Source of the DNA: Microcaldota archaeon
GTDB lineage: Archaea; Micrarchaeota; Micrarchaeia; Micrarchaeales; CABMGC01
Reading direction: 5' to 3'
Length of the DNA: 19,571 bases
Assembly (NCBI GenBank): GCA_021821605.1
Contig: JAKACG010000005.1
Span: 1 to 19,571, forward strand
The translations under genes and the position numbers were made by a program. The notes beneath the pieces are model-generated. The model did no database searches. It was not told the DNA's origin and saw only the letters and a list, made by a program, of their open reading frames with translations. Positions 1 through 7,314 of this stretch are shown in pieces (within the stretch, counting starts at the first letter, position 1; each line of letters starts with the position of its first letter).

Positions 1-3000
1 TTTATACCTTCAGTTAATTATCAAAATGACATTTCAACAAACTCCTTTACTGAGATAGCCGTTTCTCCAAATGGTGGACAGGTCTACCTTGCAACTCCTT
101 CACAAGGTCAAATATACATATACAATGGCAATGACCTCACCTACTCAAGTGCTATAAATCTTGGTTTTTATGACGGAGCCGTTTCCTCTTCATCGCCATC
201 TCAATTATCCTCAAGTCCTATAGGAACTCCTGCCTTGGCATCTCTTAATATTTATTATTGGTTATCTAACAATGGGCTTTACAATCAAAGTATCTCAGGG
301 CTTAGCAATTTCAATGTAAATCCAACATACGATTACGATAAAGACGCATTTCACAGACCTCTTGCAATACGCGACATAAATGGTTATCTATATGTTCTTG
401 ACAACTGGGCTGGAATAATAGGCGCTCAAACAACTGGAAGTTCAGAGACCTCAAGTATCTTTGGTTCTCCAGACCAAGGTATATACTTTAATATGCTTAT
501 GCTTCGTGTCATAAACTCAACAGGATATGATGTTCCTATACAACCAACACTATTCAATGACATGTTCCAGCAGCAGACCTGCCAAATAGCAAATCCATCT
601 CAGGCATCTGAGTGCTTTACAAATAACCCTCCTACAAATTACTGCGTCCAGCCTTCCGCATCTACCGGTGCATCATGCATTCCTTATCCGGTAACATCGG
701 CTCTTTCACAGTTAGAGTGTGCTCCAAGTACGGTCTATAATAACCAATACGCATATCAATTTATCTGCGCTACTTCAGGCTCTCTTACAACTTCTCCATC
801 CTCTACCTATTATCAAACCTCATCTGCAAATCTATATCCTACAAATACCTACCCTCCATATGGTTGGATACTAAGTGCAAGAGTCGAGGGTCTTAATAAT
901 GGTAAGTCTTCAACATCACTAAATCTTTATGGAAATGCCAAGTACTCAAACAGTGCATACAACCCACAATCACCTACTGGAAGTTCAGGAAGGTGGGATC
1001 TTGGAAGCTATAACTCAGAAGAAGGCTACTATCCTGTAGGTCCGCAGATGCCAGATCTTGAGTGCACAGGTCATTCAACCAGTGCATGGAGCAACTTCTT
1101 AAACAGCTTTACTTCAGTATTCAAAGGTAATAGCTGCACAGTTCCACAGCTTGAAGGTGTAGGATTTTCTGTAAATTACAACAATACAATAGCATTGTTA
1201 ATGGATGGAGGCTCAGGAAATCCTAGCGCAGGTATAGCTGCTTTTGGTTATGGTGAGCTGCTCATCTCAAGATTCAATATCTTCAATTATACAAAGATAG
1301 GTGGTGGTGTTGTTTACACCTGCTACTCAGGATATAATGTTAGCAGCTATATAAGTAAAAATGGACCTTGCCAATATACGCCGCAGCTTTTCGGAAGCGG
1401 AAGTAGTGGGGATCCAAATATTCCTATATTAAGCCCTCCAATATATCTAGCAAACAATCCATTCAATTATTACGAATCATTAGGTGCGCAGAAAATATTC
1501 CAATACGCTAATAATCTTTACTCTACTTACAGCAGCGGAAAGGGCAGCCCATCTACCATAGCAAGCAACAATTATAATCAAAACTGCATAAATCAAGTAA
1601 CTAATGGTCTTGAGCCTACCGATTGCATAAACAGTCCTTTCCCTACCTCAATACCTCTTAGTAATATAGCTAGCGGAATTAGCTCAATAGGAGTTTCTCT
1701 TCAAACTGCTCCTTCGGTGCCAATACTAGAAAGTAGCATAAGTGGTTTAAGCATAATCCCGTATGCGTATCAAGTAAGCATGAATGAGAGTTGGAAGAAC
1801 TTCCAATTAAGAGCAGGATTATACTTCTGCCCAGAATCTTTGCCACCAATCTATTATGGAGATAGCAGTATACATTATGGTTATGTCTCTACAGCTACTG
1901 AAGTTTCTCCTACCTTGTCTGCGCCTATAGAAGGAGGAAAAAGTTATTTGTCATATGAAAATACTTACTCTTCTGGGTATTATGTACCTAATCTATCTGA
2001 CGTAGGTGTTTTTCTAAGTCCTCAGATATTCTTCAATATAAGCAGCAACCGTCTATTCGGTAGCGTGTATGTCAATACAACTCAAAACATTAATACAAAT
2101 AAGCAGTTCCTTCTTAATGCTACAGAGCAGCTTAATTATATAATAAACTTCAATAAGATAGGCTCTAATATGCAAATAGAAACCATCTCCTCAACTCCTG
2201 TAGATAAAACCGGTCCATCTGCGGCAGTTGGCCTTAGCTCTCCACAAACTCAACCAATACCTACTGGTATAAGCTATACTCCTGAGCTTTTAGGTCCTCC
2301 TGGCATTGGAGCTGTAAACCTGTTTAATTGGTATCAGCAAATAGTATATGAAAGTCCTTTGAAGTTTTACATAAATGGCAGCTACGGTACATTGCCATAT
2401 GGTTATCATAGATTGATATACGTTTTGCAGGATAGATTCAACAATACTATCTATGCTCCAATAGACGCAGACATAGCAAGATTAACAACGATAAATCTAA
2501 CAACAAATCCAATAATAGATCCTTCTAATGCCAATCAGACTACACTTGAGATAAACGGAACCGCTGGCTTTTATGTTTTCAATGCACTGGGAGAGAACTT
2601 TTATCCATTGTCAAACGGCTATGTATACCTATACTATGATCAGAATCTTGATTACAACGGAATAAACCCTCTTCAACAAGGAACTAACGGCGCATTCGAT
2701 GCACAGCTATGTGCTTATGGCGTTAGCTCTGCTAAAGGTTATCCTTCAAGCTGCGTAGTCGCAAACCCTCTAAATGGAAGCGAGGCTCAATCTGGCAATA
2801 TAATAACATATGCTCCTCAGTTCTCTAGCAATGGTGAGTGCCTAACTCCTCAGCAAAGTATAGTTAACGTACAAACTCCTGACTGTAATATATACACAAA
2901 CGCGCTTTGTCCTACTGGAAATTACGGACAACATGAATATTGTTATCCTATAGATAACAACGGTGATGGCTTCTGCACAAGCCAACTCGGACTTATGGAC

Positions 3001-3426
3001 ATAGCCAAAACAAACAGCACAGGTGCATTTTCATTTAATACAGTTGCTTGCGGCATAGGTCAAGAACAAATAATAGCAAAGTACTATGGTTATCCAGCAC
3101 CTGAGCCTGTACAGGCGCAGCAATCATTATTACCATACTCTGCAGATCCAACTACTAATCAGCCATCTATAAAGTTCTTCGTATATAACTACTCATGGAT
3201 GCCAAATCAAACTATCTCTGCAATACAGATAGGCTTATTCGAGTTGTCATATGGCACAATAACCTTATATGGCATTGTTATACTGTTGCTATTTGTAGCT
3301 ACTGTATTGGTCGTAAGATATAAGTTATCTAAAAACTCAAGAGTCTCTAAAAACGCAAATAAAAACTCAAATAAAAAGAAACAGAAAAGCAAAACTGCTA
3401 AAAAATCCTTAAAAACCAAGGGGTAA
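1..3426 (+). CDS. Giant cell-surface protein with C-terminal membrane anchor, 5' end outside the window
   Basis: The frame is open from the first base, so this is the C-terminal 1141 residues of a longer protein; the first internal start-like codon near 235 is not the real start. Composition is rich in Ser, Thr, Asn, Tyr, Pro and Gly with many N-X-S/T sequons and scattered Cys, typical of a secreted archaeal surface or S-layer-like protein. The opening residues (AVSPNGGQVYLATPSQGQIY) read like a beta-propeller blade. An EF-hand-like acidic loop (DNNGDGF) is encoded at about 2953. The C-terminus has one hydrophobic span (YGIVILLLFVATVLVV, about 3265-3315) followed by a strongly basic Lys/Asn/Ser tail, giving an outside-facing protein held by one C-terminal helix. 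I recognise no enzymatic domain. Its role (adhesin, envelope layer or host contact) is inferred from architecture only. It ends in TAA at 3424-3426. Confidence 0.85.
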   Translation, partial: FIPSVNYQNDISTNSFTEIAVSPNGGQVYLATPSQGQIYIYNGNDLTYSSAINLGFYDGAVSSSSPSQLSSSPIGTPALASLNIYYWLSNNGLYNQSISGLSNFNVNPTYDYDKDAFHRPLAIRDINGYLYVLDNWAGIIGAQTTGSSETSSIFGSPDQGIYFNMLMLRVINSTGYDVPIQPTLFNDMFQQQTCQIANPSQASECFTNNPPTNYCVQPSASTGASCIPYPVTSALSQLECAPSTVYNNQYAYQFICATSGSLTTSPSSTYYQTSSANLYPTNTYPPYGWILSARVEGLNNGKSSTSLNLYGNAKYSNSAYNPQSPTGSSGRWDLGSYNSEEGYYPVGPQMPDLECTGHSTSAWSNFLNSFTSVFKGNSCTVPQLEGVGFSVNYNNTIALLMDGGSGNPSAGIAAFGYGELLISRFNIFNYTKIGGGVVYTCYSGYNVSSYISKNGPCQYTPQLFGSGSSGDPNIPILSPPIYLANNPFNYYESLGAQKIFQYANNLYSTYSSGKGSPSTIASNNYNQNCINQVTNGLEPTDCINSPFPTSIPLSNIASGISSIGVSLQTAPSVPILESSISGLSIIPYAYQVSMNESWKNFQLRAGLYFCPESLPPIYYGDSSIHYGYVSTATEVSPTLSAPIEGGKSYLSYENTYSSGYYVPNLSDVGVFLSPQIFFNISSNRLFGSVYVNTTQNINTNKQFLLNATEQLNYIINFNKIGSNMQIETISSTPVDKTGPSAAVGLSSPQTQPIPTGISYTPELLGPPGIGAVNLFNWYQQIVYESPLKFYINGSYGTLPYGYHRLIYVLQDRFNNTIYAPIDADIARLTTINLTTNPIIDPSNANQTTLEINGTAGFYVFNALGENFYPLSNGYVYLYYDQNLDYNGINPLQQGTNGAFDAQLCAYGVSSAKGYPSSCVVANPLNGSEAQSGNIITYAPQFSSNGECLTPQQSIVNVQTPDCNIYTNALCPTGNYGQHEYCYPIDNNGDGFCTSQLGLMDIAKTNSTGAFSFNTVACGIGQEQIIAKYYGYPAPEPVQAQQSLLPYSADPTTNQPSIKFFVYNYSWMPNQTISAIQIGLFELSYGTITLYGIVILLLFVATVLVVRYKLSKNSRVSKNANKNSNKKKQKSKTAKKSLKTKG

Positions 3427-3446
3427 AGGCTCACATTTAATGTTCA

Positions 3447-3473
3447 ATGAAAGTAGTAATAATTAACTTTCAT
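3447..3473. terminator. Inverted repeat between convergent genes
   Basis: ATGAAAGT at 3447-3454 and ACTTTCAT at 3466-3473 form a perfect 8-bp stem with an 11-base loop. It sits just after the stop of the surface-protein gene and overlaps the stop codon of the small minus-strand gene, where a two-way terminator would be expected. No U-tract follows on either strand, so termination is only a guess from position. Confidence 0.3.
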
Positions 3474-3591
3474 CGTCCTCTGCGTCTTCATCCCAATCTT
3501 CGTCATCTGAGTCGTCGTCTTCATCCCAATCTTCGTCGTCATCTGAGTCGTCAGCTAACTGTTTTCTAGTTATAGGGTATCTCATTACCAT
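3463..3591 (-). CDS. Very small, highly acidic protein with a tandem repeat
   Basis: On the minus strand an ATG at 3591-3589 opens a 42-residue protein ending in TAA at 3465-3463; ATG at 3585 or GTG at 3600 would give 40 or 45 residues. The N-terminus is basic and ordinary (MVMRYPITRKQLA). The remaining two thirds is almost only Asp, Glu, Ser and Trp, built from two copies of a unit like DDSDDDEDWDED, and the DNA repeats with it. Upstream on the minus strand is a TATA-like CTATATAATA (about 3621-3630) at a distance suited to a leaderless or very short leader. No family is recognised. An acidic tail with regularly spaced Trp suggests a flexible partner-binding peptide, for example for a basic nucleic-acid-binding protein; this is inference. 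The clean frame and in-register repeat argue for a real gene. Confidence 0.55.
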   Translation of the reverse strand: MVMRYPITRKQLADDSDDDEDWDEDDDSDDEDWDEDAEDDES

Positions 3592-3756
3592 ATTTATCAC
3601 TTTTTAAGTATTTTCAAATACGTATTATATAGAAACTATTTAAATGTATCGGTATTTTAAGGTTTACAATATTCTAATACACCATTTAAGGCAGGAAAAC
3701 TTAAAAACAACAAAAATAATAATCTTACCACCTAAATACTTATTCATAAATTATAC

Positions 3757-3865
3757 GGGCTTGTGGCGCAGCGGCAGCGCGCCCGCTTTGCAAGAAAACT
3801 TTTAGAAAAAGTTTTATAAAAACCAAAAAAGCGGAAGGTCGCGGGTTCGAATCCCGCCAAGTCCA
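3757..3865 (+). tRNA. tRNA-Ala (UGC), split by a 37-nt intron
   Basis: All arms fold by eye: acceptor GGGCTTG/CAAGTCC with the G3-U70 wobble that identifies alanine tRNA, D stem GCGC/GCGC, anticodon stem CCCGC/GCGGA (outermost pair mismatched), and T stem GCGGG/CCCGC around loop TTCGAAT. The loop gives anticodon TGC at 3789-3791. Discriminator is A (3865) and CCA is not encoded. The gene is interrupted between positions 37 and 38 by an intron at 3793-3829; the spliced product is about 72 nt. Its 3' end is the attachment site for the island downstream, and the tRNA remains intact after integration. Confidence 0.95.
3793..3829 (+). other. tRNA-Ala intron (canonical 37/38 position)
   Basis: The 37-nt insertion is A-rich and contains a 9-bp hairpin, AAAACTTTT (3795-3803) with AAAAGTTTT (3807-3815) and a 3-nt loop. 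The position is that cut by archaeal splicing endonuclease at a bulge-helix-bulge. Exact boundaries could shift by a base because A and G repeat at the junctions. Confidence 0.85.
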
Positions 3866-3868
3866 TAA
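3848..3868 (+). repeat. attL core: 3' end of tRNA-Ala, first direct-repeat copy
   Basis: These 21 bases run from the T loop of the tRNA to three bases past its 3' end and are repeated without mismatch at 10643-10663. The last 14 bases (CGCCAAGTCCATAA) recur a third time at 11548-11561. This is the signature of tyrosine-recombinase integration into a tRNA gene. Confidence 0.9.
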
Positions 3869-3880
3869 TAAAATATCGGG

Positions 3881-3927
3881 CACACGCCAGTGTGCACATC
3901 CGGTTAACAGCAGTCTGGTGCAACCAG
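3881..3927. other. Left-end inverted repeats, possible integrase or excision-factor sites
   Basis: Just inside the left boundary are two small hairpins: CACAC/GTGTG (3881-3885 with 3890-3894, loop GCCA) and CTGGT/ACCAG (3915-3919 with 3923-3927, loop GCA). ACGCCAGTGTGC within the first (3884-3895) recurs near the right end at 10453-10464. Paired motifs at both ends suit arm-type binding sites; no protein-binding evidence exists here. Confidence 0.4.
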
Positions 3928-4748
3928 TCCCCATGTGCGATAATAAGCAGCAATTCGCATCCTTGTGGAGCGAATTGGACAACACACTACCTTACTTGCC
4001 AAAACACCATCTTGTCGAAGTAAGAAAGATGGTGATGCAGCAGTTCAGGAAACGCTTCCAGAGGAACCGTATACCAAAATACGGCGCACTAAATAAGGGT
4101 TTCCATGAACAGGAAACACAGAAGTTTTTCCGTGCTGTCGACAATGACAAGTTCAGGTTACTCTTTCAATACCAGTCCCAGTTAGGTCTCAGGATAGGCG
4201 AAGCCACGCGCTTGAATGTCAAGGACATAAAGTTCGAGACAAGGGAACTTGTAGTGAAGACGTAGAAAGCGGGAACCATAGACCAACTCTTAATTATCGA
4301 GTCGTTATTCAAGGCCACGCTTGAATATCTACGAGCCCATACCGAAGCAATAGAAAAGACGCAAGGTTACATCTTTTTCAAGGAAGAAGGAAAAAGCACC
4401 ACCAAAGTGCCGTTCGTTGATGAAGGTTACGCAAGGAACAGATTCAGATACTACACCGAAAAGGCAGGGCTAAGCGAAGTATACGACCAAAGCGATGAGC
4501 TGAACGATAGAGTGCCTAGAAGCCTGCACAGGCTCACAACGCATAGCTTAAGGCACTATGCAATTACCAAGTTTGCGGAGCAGACAAATGGTAATATGTT
4601 CCTCACAAGAAAGTTCGCAAGGCATACGAAGCTGACCACCACAATAATATACATTAGCACTAACAAGAAGGCATTGTATGAAGGCATTGACGGAGCCTTT
4701 TCGTTGAGCCAAGCCGTGAACCTAAAGAACAGGTTGGCGGTTAGGTAG
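3918..4748 (+). pseudogene. Tyrosine integrase interrupted by an in-frame TAG
   Basis: One frame runs from GTG 3918 (or ATG 3933) to TAG 4746-4748, broken only by TAG at 4263-4265. Read through, it is about 276 residues, normal for a small archaeal integrase. All catalytic residues of the phage-integrase family are present: Arg92 in LGLRIGEA, His209 and Arg212 in THSLRH, His236 in ARHTK, and nucleophile Tyr245 in TIIYIS; the beta-hairpin Lys is Lys114 or Lys117. The stop replaces residue 116 in ELVVKT(stop)KAGTIDQL, exactly where relatives usually have an ordinary residue, so one base change explains it. The gene abuts the tRNA attachment site and would insert and excise the island. As it stands, translation gives a 115-residue N-terminal piece, with a possible second piece from GTG 4407 (114 codons including stop). 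It is not split by the attachment site, unlike SSV-type integrases. Likely a recently inactivated gene; recoding is the alternative. Confidence 0.88.
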
Positions 4749-4940
4749 CTCCATAATACTGGAACCTTTAAAAATAGGTTTAGGTAGAGTAAAACACCTT
4801 TCAGGTAGAGTTTTGGGCATTTTCATGTAAAGTAAACCTGTCGTCGTAGAGGCTCCCTTGCCTTCTTTTTTCCTCGTAAAACCCCCCATTAGTCATGAAA
4901 CGACCATTTTGTCATGATTTTGTTAAAAGCATGTGGAGTA

Positions 4941-4987
4941 AGCCGTCGCCCACCCTAATAGTCGCCTTTGGCGACGCTCGGCGGGCT
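4941..4987. other. Nested GC-rich stem-loop
   Basis: The inner hairpin is GTCGCC (4961-4966) with GGCGAC (4970-4975) and a TTT loop. An outer helix pairs AGCC and CGCC (4941-4950, with a GT bulge) with GGCGGGCT (4980-4987). A GC-rich folded element in an AT-rich island stands out and could be RNA structure or a DNA cruciform. Confidence 0.45.
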
Positions 4988-5100
4988 AGGTTTCTCAATC
5001 TAAAGTCGTTTTGATCCCTATGTAAAACGGCGTAAAGGTTCCTTGAACTGCTAGGTTGCTAGCTTAAAACTCGTTGGAGCGTCAGGGAGCCACCTCGTGA

Positions 5101-5112
5101 GCTTGCGCAAGC
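5101..5112. repeat. 12-bp perfect palindrome
   Basis: GCTTGCGCAAGC is fully self-complementary and lies about 40 bases upstream of the operon TATA box. Position and symmetry suit a dimeric regulator or a replication protein, but neither is identified. Confidence 0.4.
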
Positions 5113-5150
5113 AAGCGATAGAGATTGGCGACTCAAGGATGGTACAAACT

Positions 5151-5158
5151 TTTATAAA
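5151..5158 (+). promoter_or_regulatory. TATA box of the defence operon
   Basis: TTTATAAA lies 34 bases before the ATG at 5192. Archaeal transcription starting about 25 bases downstream would begin near 5180, leaving a very short leader that still contains AGGT (5180-5183), 8 bases before the start codon. No other strong promoter is seen inside the four-gene operon, so this probably drives all of it. Confidence 0.55.
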
Positions 5159-5191
5159 TTACATTAGACCAGAGATAATAGGTATTTTAGT

Positions 5192-6313
5192 ATGAAAAAA
5201 TCAGAGGATTATAGGTATTGGTTGTACGAATATAAATATAATACATTTAGTCCTTTTTTAGATTACGTTTCTTCATTAATTAGAAAACGAAACATCAGAA
5301 TTAATGTTCTTCTTATAAAGGCACAAGTAGACTTAAAGGAAGAGCTAGAACGATGGATACCTGCTAATTTTGATGTAAAATTGAAAGAAGGAGGAGAATT
5401 ACTTACACTTTATATCACAAAGGACCCAGAAAATGATGAAAAAAAGAAAACTGTTAAGGCAAGAATAGTAAAATACTCTGAATCACCATCGATATACTTA
5501 GTTATTAGCGACTGTAGGACATCCGAATTCAAAGAGATAATAACTAAAGTGCTTAATAAACACTATCCTAAAATTTCGCGTATGTTTCTTTCAAATAGTG
5601 AGATGAAAGTTATTTTTGATAAAATGAAGGATAAAACTAAATTGGACTTAATTATCGAGTTTGCTGTAGGTAAAAAAAGAATACCAAATAAAAAGAAAAA
5701 GGAATCAGAAGTAAAATATACGGATGCACCGTACGGAGAGGTTTTTGATAAAATTTTAGTTCAGGACCAATGGTTAGAAGGGGTAAGATTTAGAGGCGAG
5801 AAGGTTATAAAAGAAGATATAAATTTAAAAGAAACTGAGTTTATCGGTACAATGTCAAGGTCTTGTTTCTTTTCTAGTAAAATCGACATTACACCATTAT
5901 TAAAGATAATAATTCCGGAGACTATACAATTGACATCTGGTAGAAACGAAAGGTTAGAAATTAGTTCAGAAAGTGCCAAAAATATACAACCTGAACCCGT
6001 AGTGATTAGATTTGATAAATCTATTTTTAGTGAAATCTCAAAGAATAGACAATATATAAATGCCATTGCCGAATTAGAAGCGTGCTCTATAAGTGAATAC
6101 CACACTAATCCTTACATACACATAGGAATGTTAGATTACCTTGACGGATCATCTTATGATATCTGGGTGCTGGAATCGGATAGGATGGCAATTATCCCTC
6201 AACTGAGTGCCAGTTCTGCTTCATTAAGTAGAATAGTTAACCATATCTTTGAGAGGATACACGAAGGACATGTTGAGAAATATGAAAAAATTGAAATTAC
6301 TGCTGAATCTTGA
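5192..6313 (+). CDS. Unrecognised 373-residue protein, first gene of the nuclease operon
   Basis: The ATG start has a short leader with AGGT; the gene ends in TGA at 6311-6313, overlapping the next gene. No signal peptide or membrane span is seen, so it should be cytoplasmic. The N-terminal half (about 1-150) is mixed alpha/beta and charged, with hydrophobic strands such as SIYLVISD. A Lys-rich linker (KKRIPNKKKKE, about 161-171) separates it from a second region with PYGEVFDKILVQDQWLEGVRF and strands like LLKIIIPE and YDIWVLES. I see no P-loop, HKD, HNH or PD-(D/E)XK motif. Being the promoter-proximal gene of a restriction/nuclease operon suggests a regulator, sensor or specificity partner, but this is inference from position only. 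Function unknown. Confidence 0.8.
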   Translation: MKKSEDYRYWLYEYKYNTFSPFLDYVSSLIRKRNIRINVLLIKAQVDLKEELERWIPANFDVKLKEGGELLTLYITKDPENDEKKKTVKARIVKYSESPSIYLVISDCRTSEFKEIITKVLNKHYPKISRMFLSNSEMKVIFDKMKDKTKLDLIIEFAVGKKRIPNKKKKESEVKYTDAPYGEVFDKILVQDQWLEGVRFRGEKVIKEDINLKETEFIGTMSRSCFFSSKIDITPLLKIIIPETIQLTSGRNERLEISSESAKNIQPEPVVIRFDKSIFSEISKNRQYINAIAELEACSISEYHTNPYIHIGMLDYLDGSSYDIWVLESDRMAIIPQLSASSASLSRIVNHIFERIHEGHVEKYEKIEITAES

Positions 6314-7277
6314 TTTGGAGAAAGTGCGGAAAGAAATAGACGGTTACAAGCGCACATGTGAGACTATAGTCGCATTTAGGAATATTATTGAATTTAATTT
6401 GAAAGGAACATGTGAACAATTTAGAAAACTTAAAACGAGTACTAATAATGAGATCTCTAAAAATGTTGAGATAACACCAGATTTAATTGTTGAGGTCAAA
6501 AGTAAAGATTATAGCGCATTAAATGAAATAAAGATAGATTTACCTAAGCAAAAAACTGAGGATGGGAAAGATCAATGGTTGGATGTTGCGATACAATTGA
6601 AGAAATATGATGACGATTTAAGTGGATGGAAATTTAATCCTAGAAAACAGCACGACATAATGATAACAACTCATGATTTGCGGACGTTTGATTTCAATAA
6701 TTATATGAAAGATTTAGCTAAAAATAACACATTAAAAATAAGTAGAAAGTTGGCAATATTACATAGCATAAGAACTTTTGAAACTCATACATTCATAGTA
6801 ATAAAGAAGGATTATGGAGACATATCTGACACCAACTTAGAAAAGATTCTTGCTTCTGGAAGAGGTGTAGCTGAATACAACATATTAAACGAATTGAATC
6901 AGGTAAAGTTTTATGATGCAAACCCACCCATACCTTATACCATGGCAATAATTTGGGACCATATTTTAAAAACTTACTTAACGGAGGAGCAATTTAGACT
7001 ATTACAAATAGCAAATGCCGTAATTTCAGTAACTGTTAAAGCAGTTGACGTTCGAGATAAACTTTGCAGATATACACTTGAACCAAATGTAAACCATATA
7101 AAACAGAGCTGGGTTGATGATGCACTGGCAGGCTTTACTGAAATAGGTTTTGGAAAAACTAACGGCGGAGGAGTCTTTGAAATCAAATTCAAAAAACATA
7201 CGGGGGATATTCTGGAAGTATTTTTTGGAGAGATTGCGGCTGGAAGGGACGCTAAACAAGCCAAACTTATAAAGTAA
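6270..7277 (+). CDS. Probable PD-(D/E)XK nuclease-domain protein, second gene of the operon
   Basis: The start overlaps the end of the preceding gene, implying coupled translation; TTG 6249, ATG 6270 and ATG 6282 are all possible, and ATG 6270 gives 335 residues. The N-terminal 60 residues are helical and basic. Then comes ITPDLIVEVKSKD with Asp71, Glu75 and Lys77, followed by QLKKYDDD (Gln109, Tyr113) and HDIMITTHDLRTF (about 128-140). The order E-x-K, Q-x-x-x-Y, then a strand ending in T-x-x-x-x-x-F matches the nuclease domain at the front of the restriction enzyme encoded next (VEAKK, QVIDYAYS, WAVLTNFKSF). I therefore infer a restriction-endonuclease-like fold. The C-terminal 170 residues are mixed alpha/beta and unrecognised, perhaps for partner or DNA recognition. 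The Asp lies unusually close to the E-x-K, so catalytic activity is uncertain. Confidence 0.65.
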   Translation: MLRNMKKLKLLLNLDLEKVRKEIDGYKRTCETIVAFRNIIEFNLKGTCEQFRKLKTSTNNEISKNVEITPDLIVEVKSKDYSALNEIKIDLPKQKTEDGKDQWLDVAIQLKKYDDDLSGWKFNPRKQHDIMITTHDLRTFDFNNYMKDLAKNNTLKISRKLAILHSIRTFETHTFIVIKKDYGDISDTNLEKILASGRGVAEYNILNELNQVKFYDANPPIPYTMAIIWDHILKTYLTEEQFRLLQIANAVISVTVKAVDVRDKLCRYTLEPNVNHIKQSWVDDALAGFTEIGFGKTNGGGVFEIKFKKHTGDILEVFFGEIAAGRDAKQAKLIK

Positions 7278-7314
7278 CTTGCAGAATTATAATAAGGTGC
7301 TAAAGAGTGAAATA

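Larger units (their letters stand above)
4749..5191. other. Non-coding control region of island A
   Basis: About 440 bases without a convincing gene, richer in GC than the operon that follows. It holds several small symmetries: two AGGTAGAGT copies (4782-4790, 4803-4811), two GTCATGA copies (4892-4898, 4911-4917), a folded GC-rich block (4941-4987), GCTAG/CTAGC around 5050-5063, a 12-bp palindrome (5101-5112), and the operon promoter (5151-5158). It could be a replication or transfer origin, a structured RNA, or a repressor-binding region; the sequence alone does not decide. Confidence 0.5.

Noticed and set aside
3740..3985. Two minus-strand open frames across the tRNA with peptides like RDSNPRPSA and GFEPATF
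   Set aside because: These are well-known false proteins produced by translating the antisense of tRNA genes; the tRNA explains the sequence.
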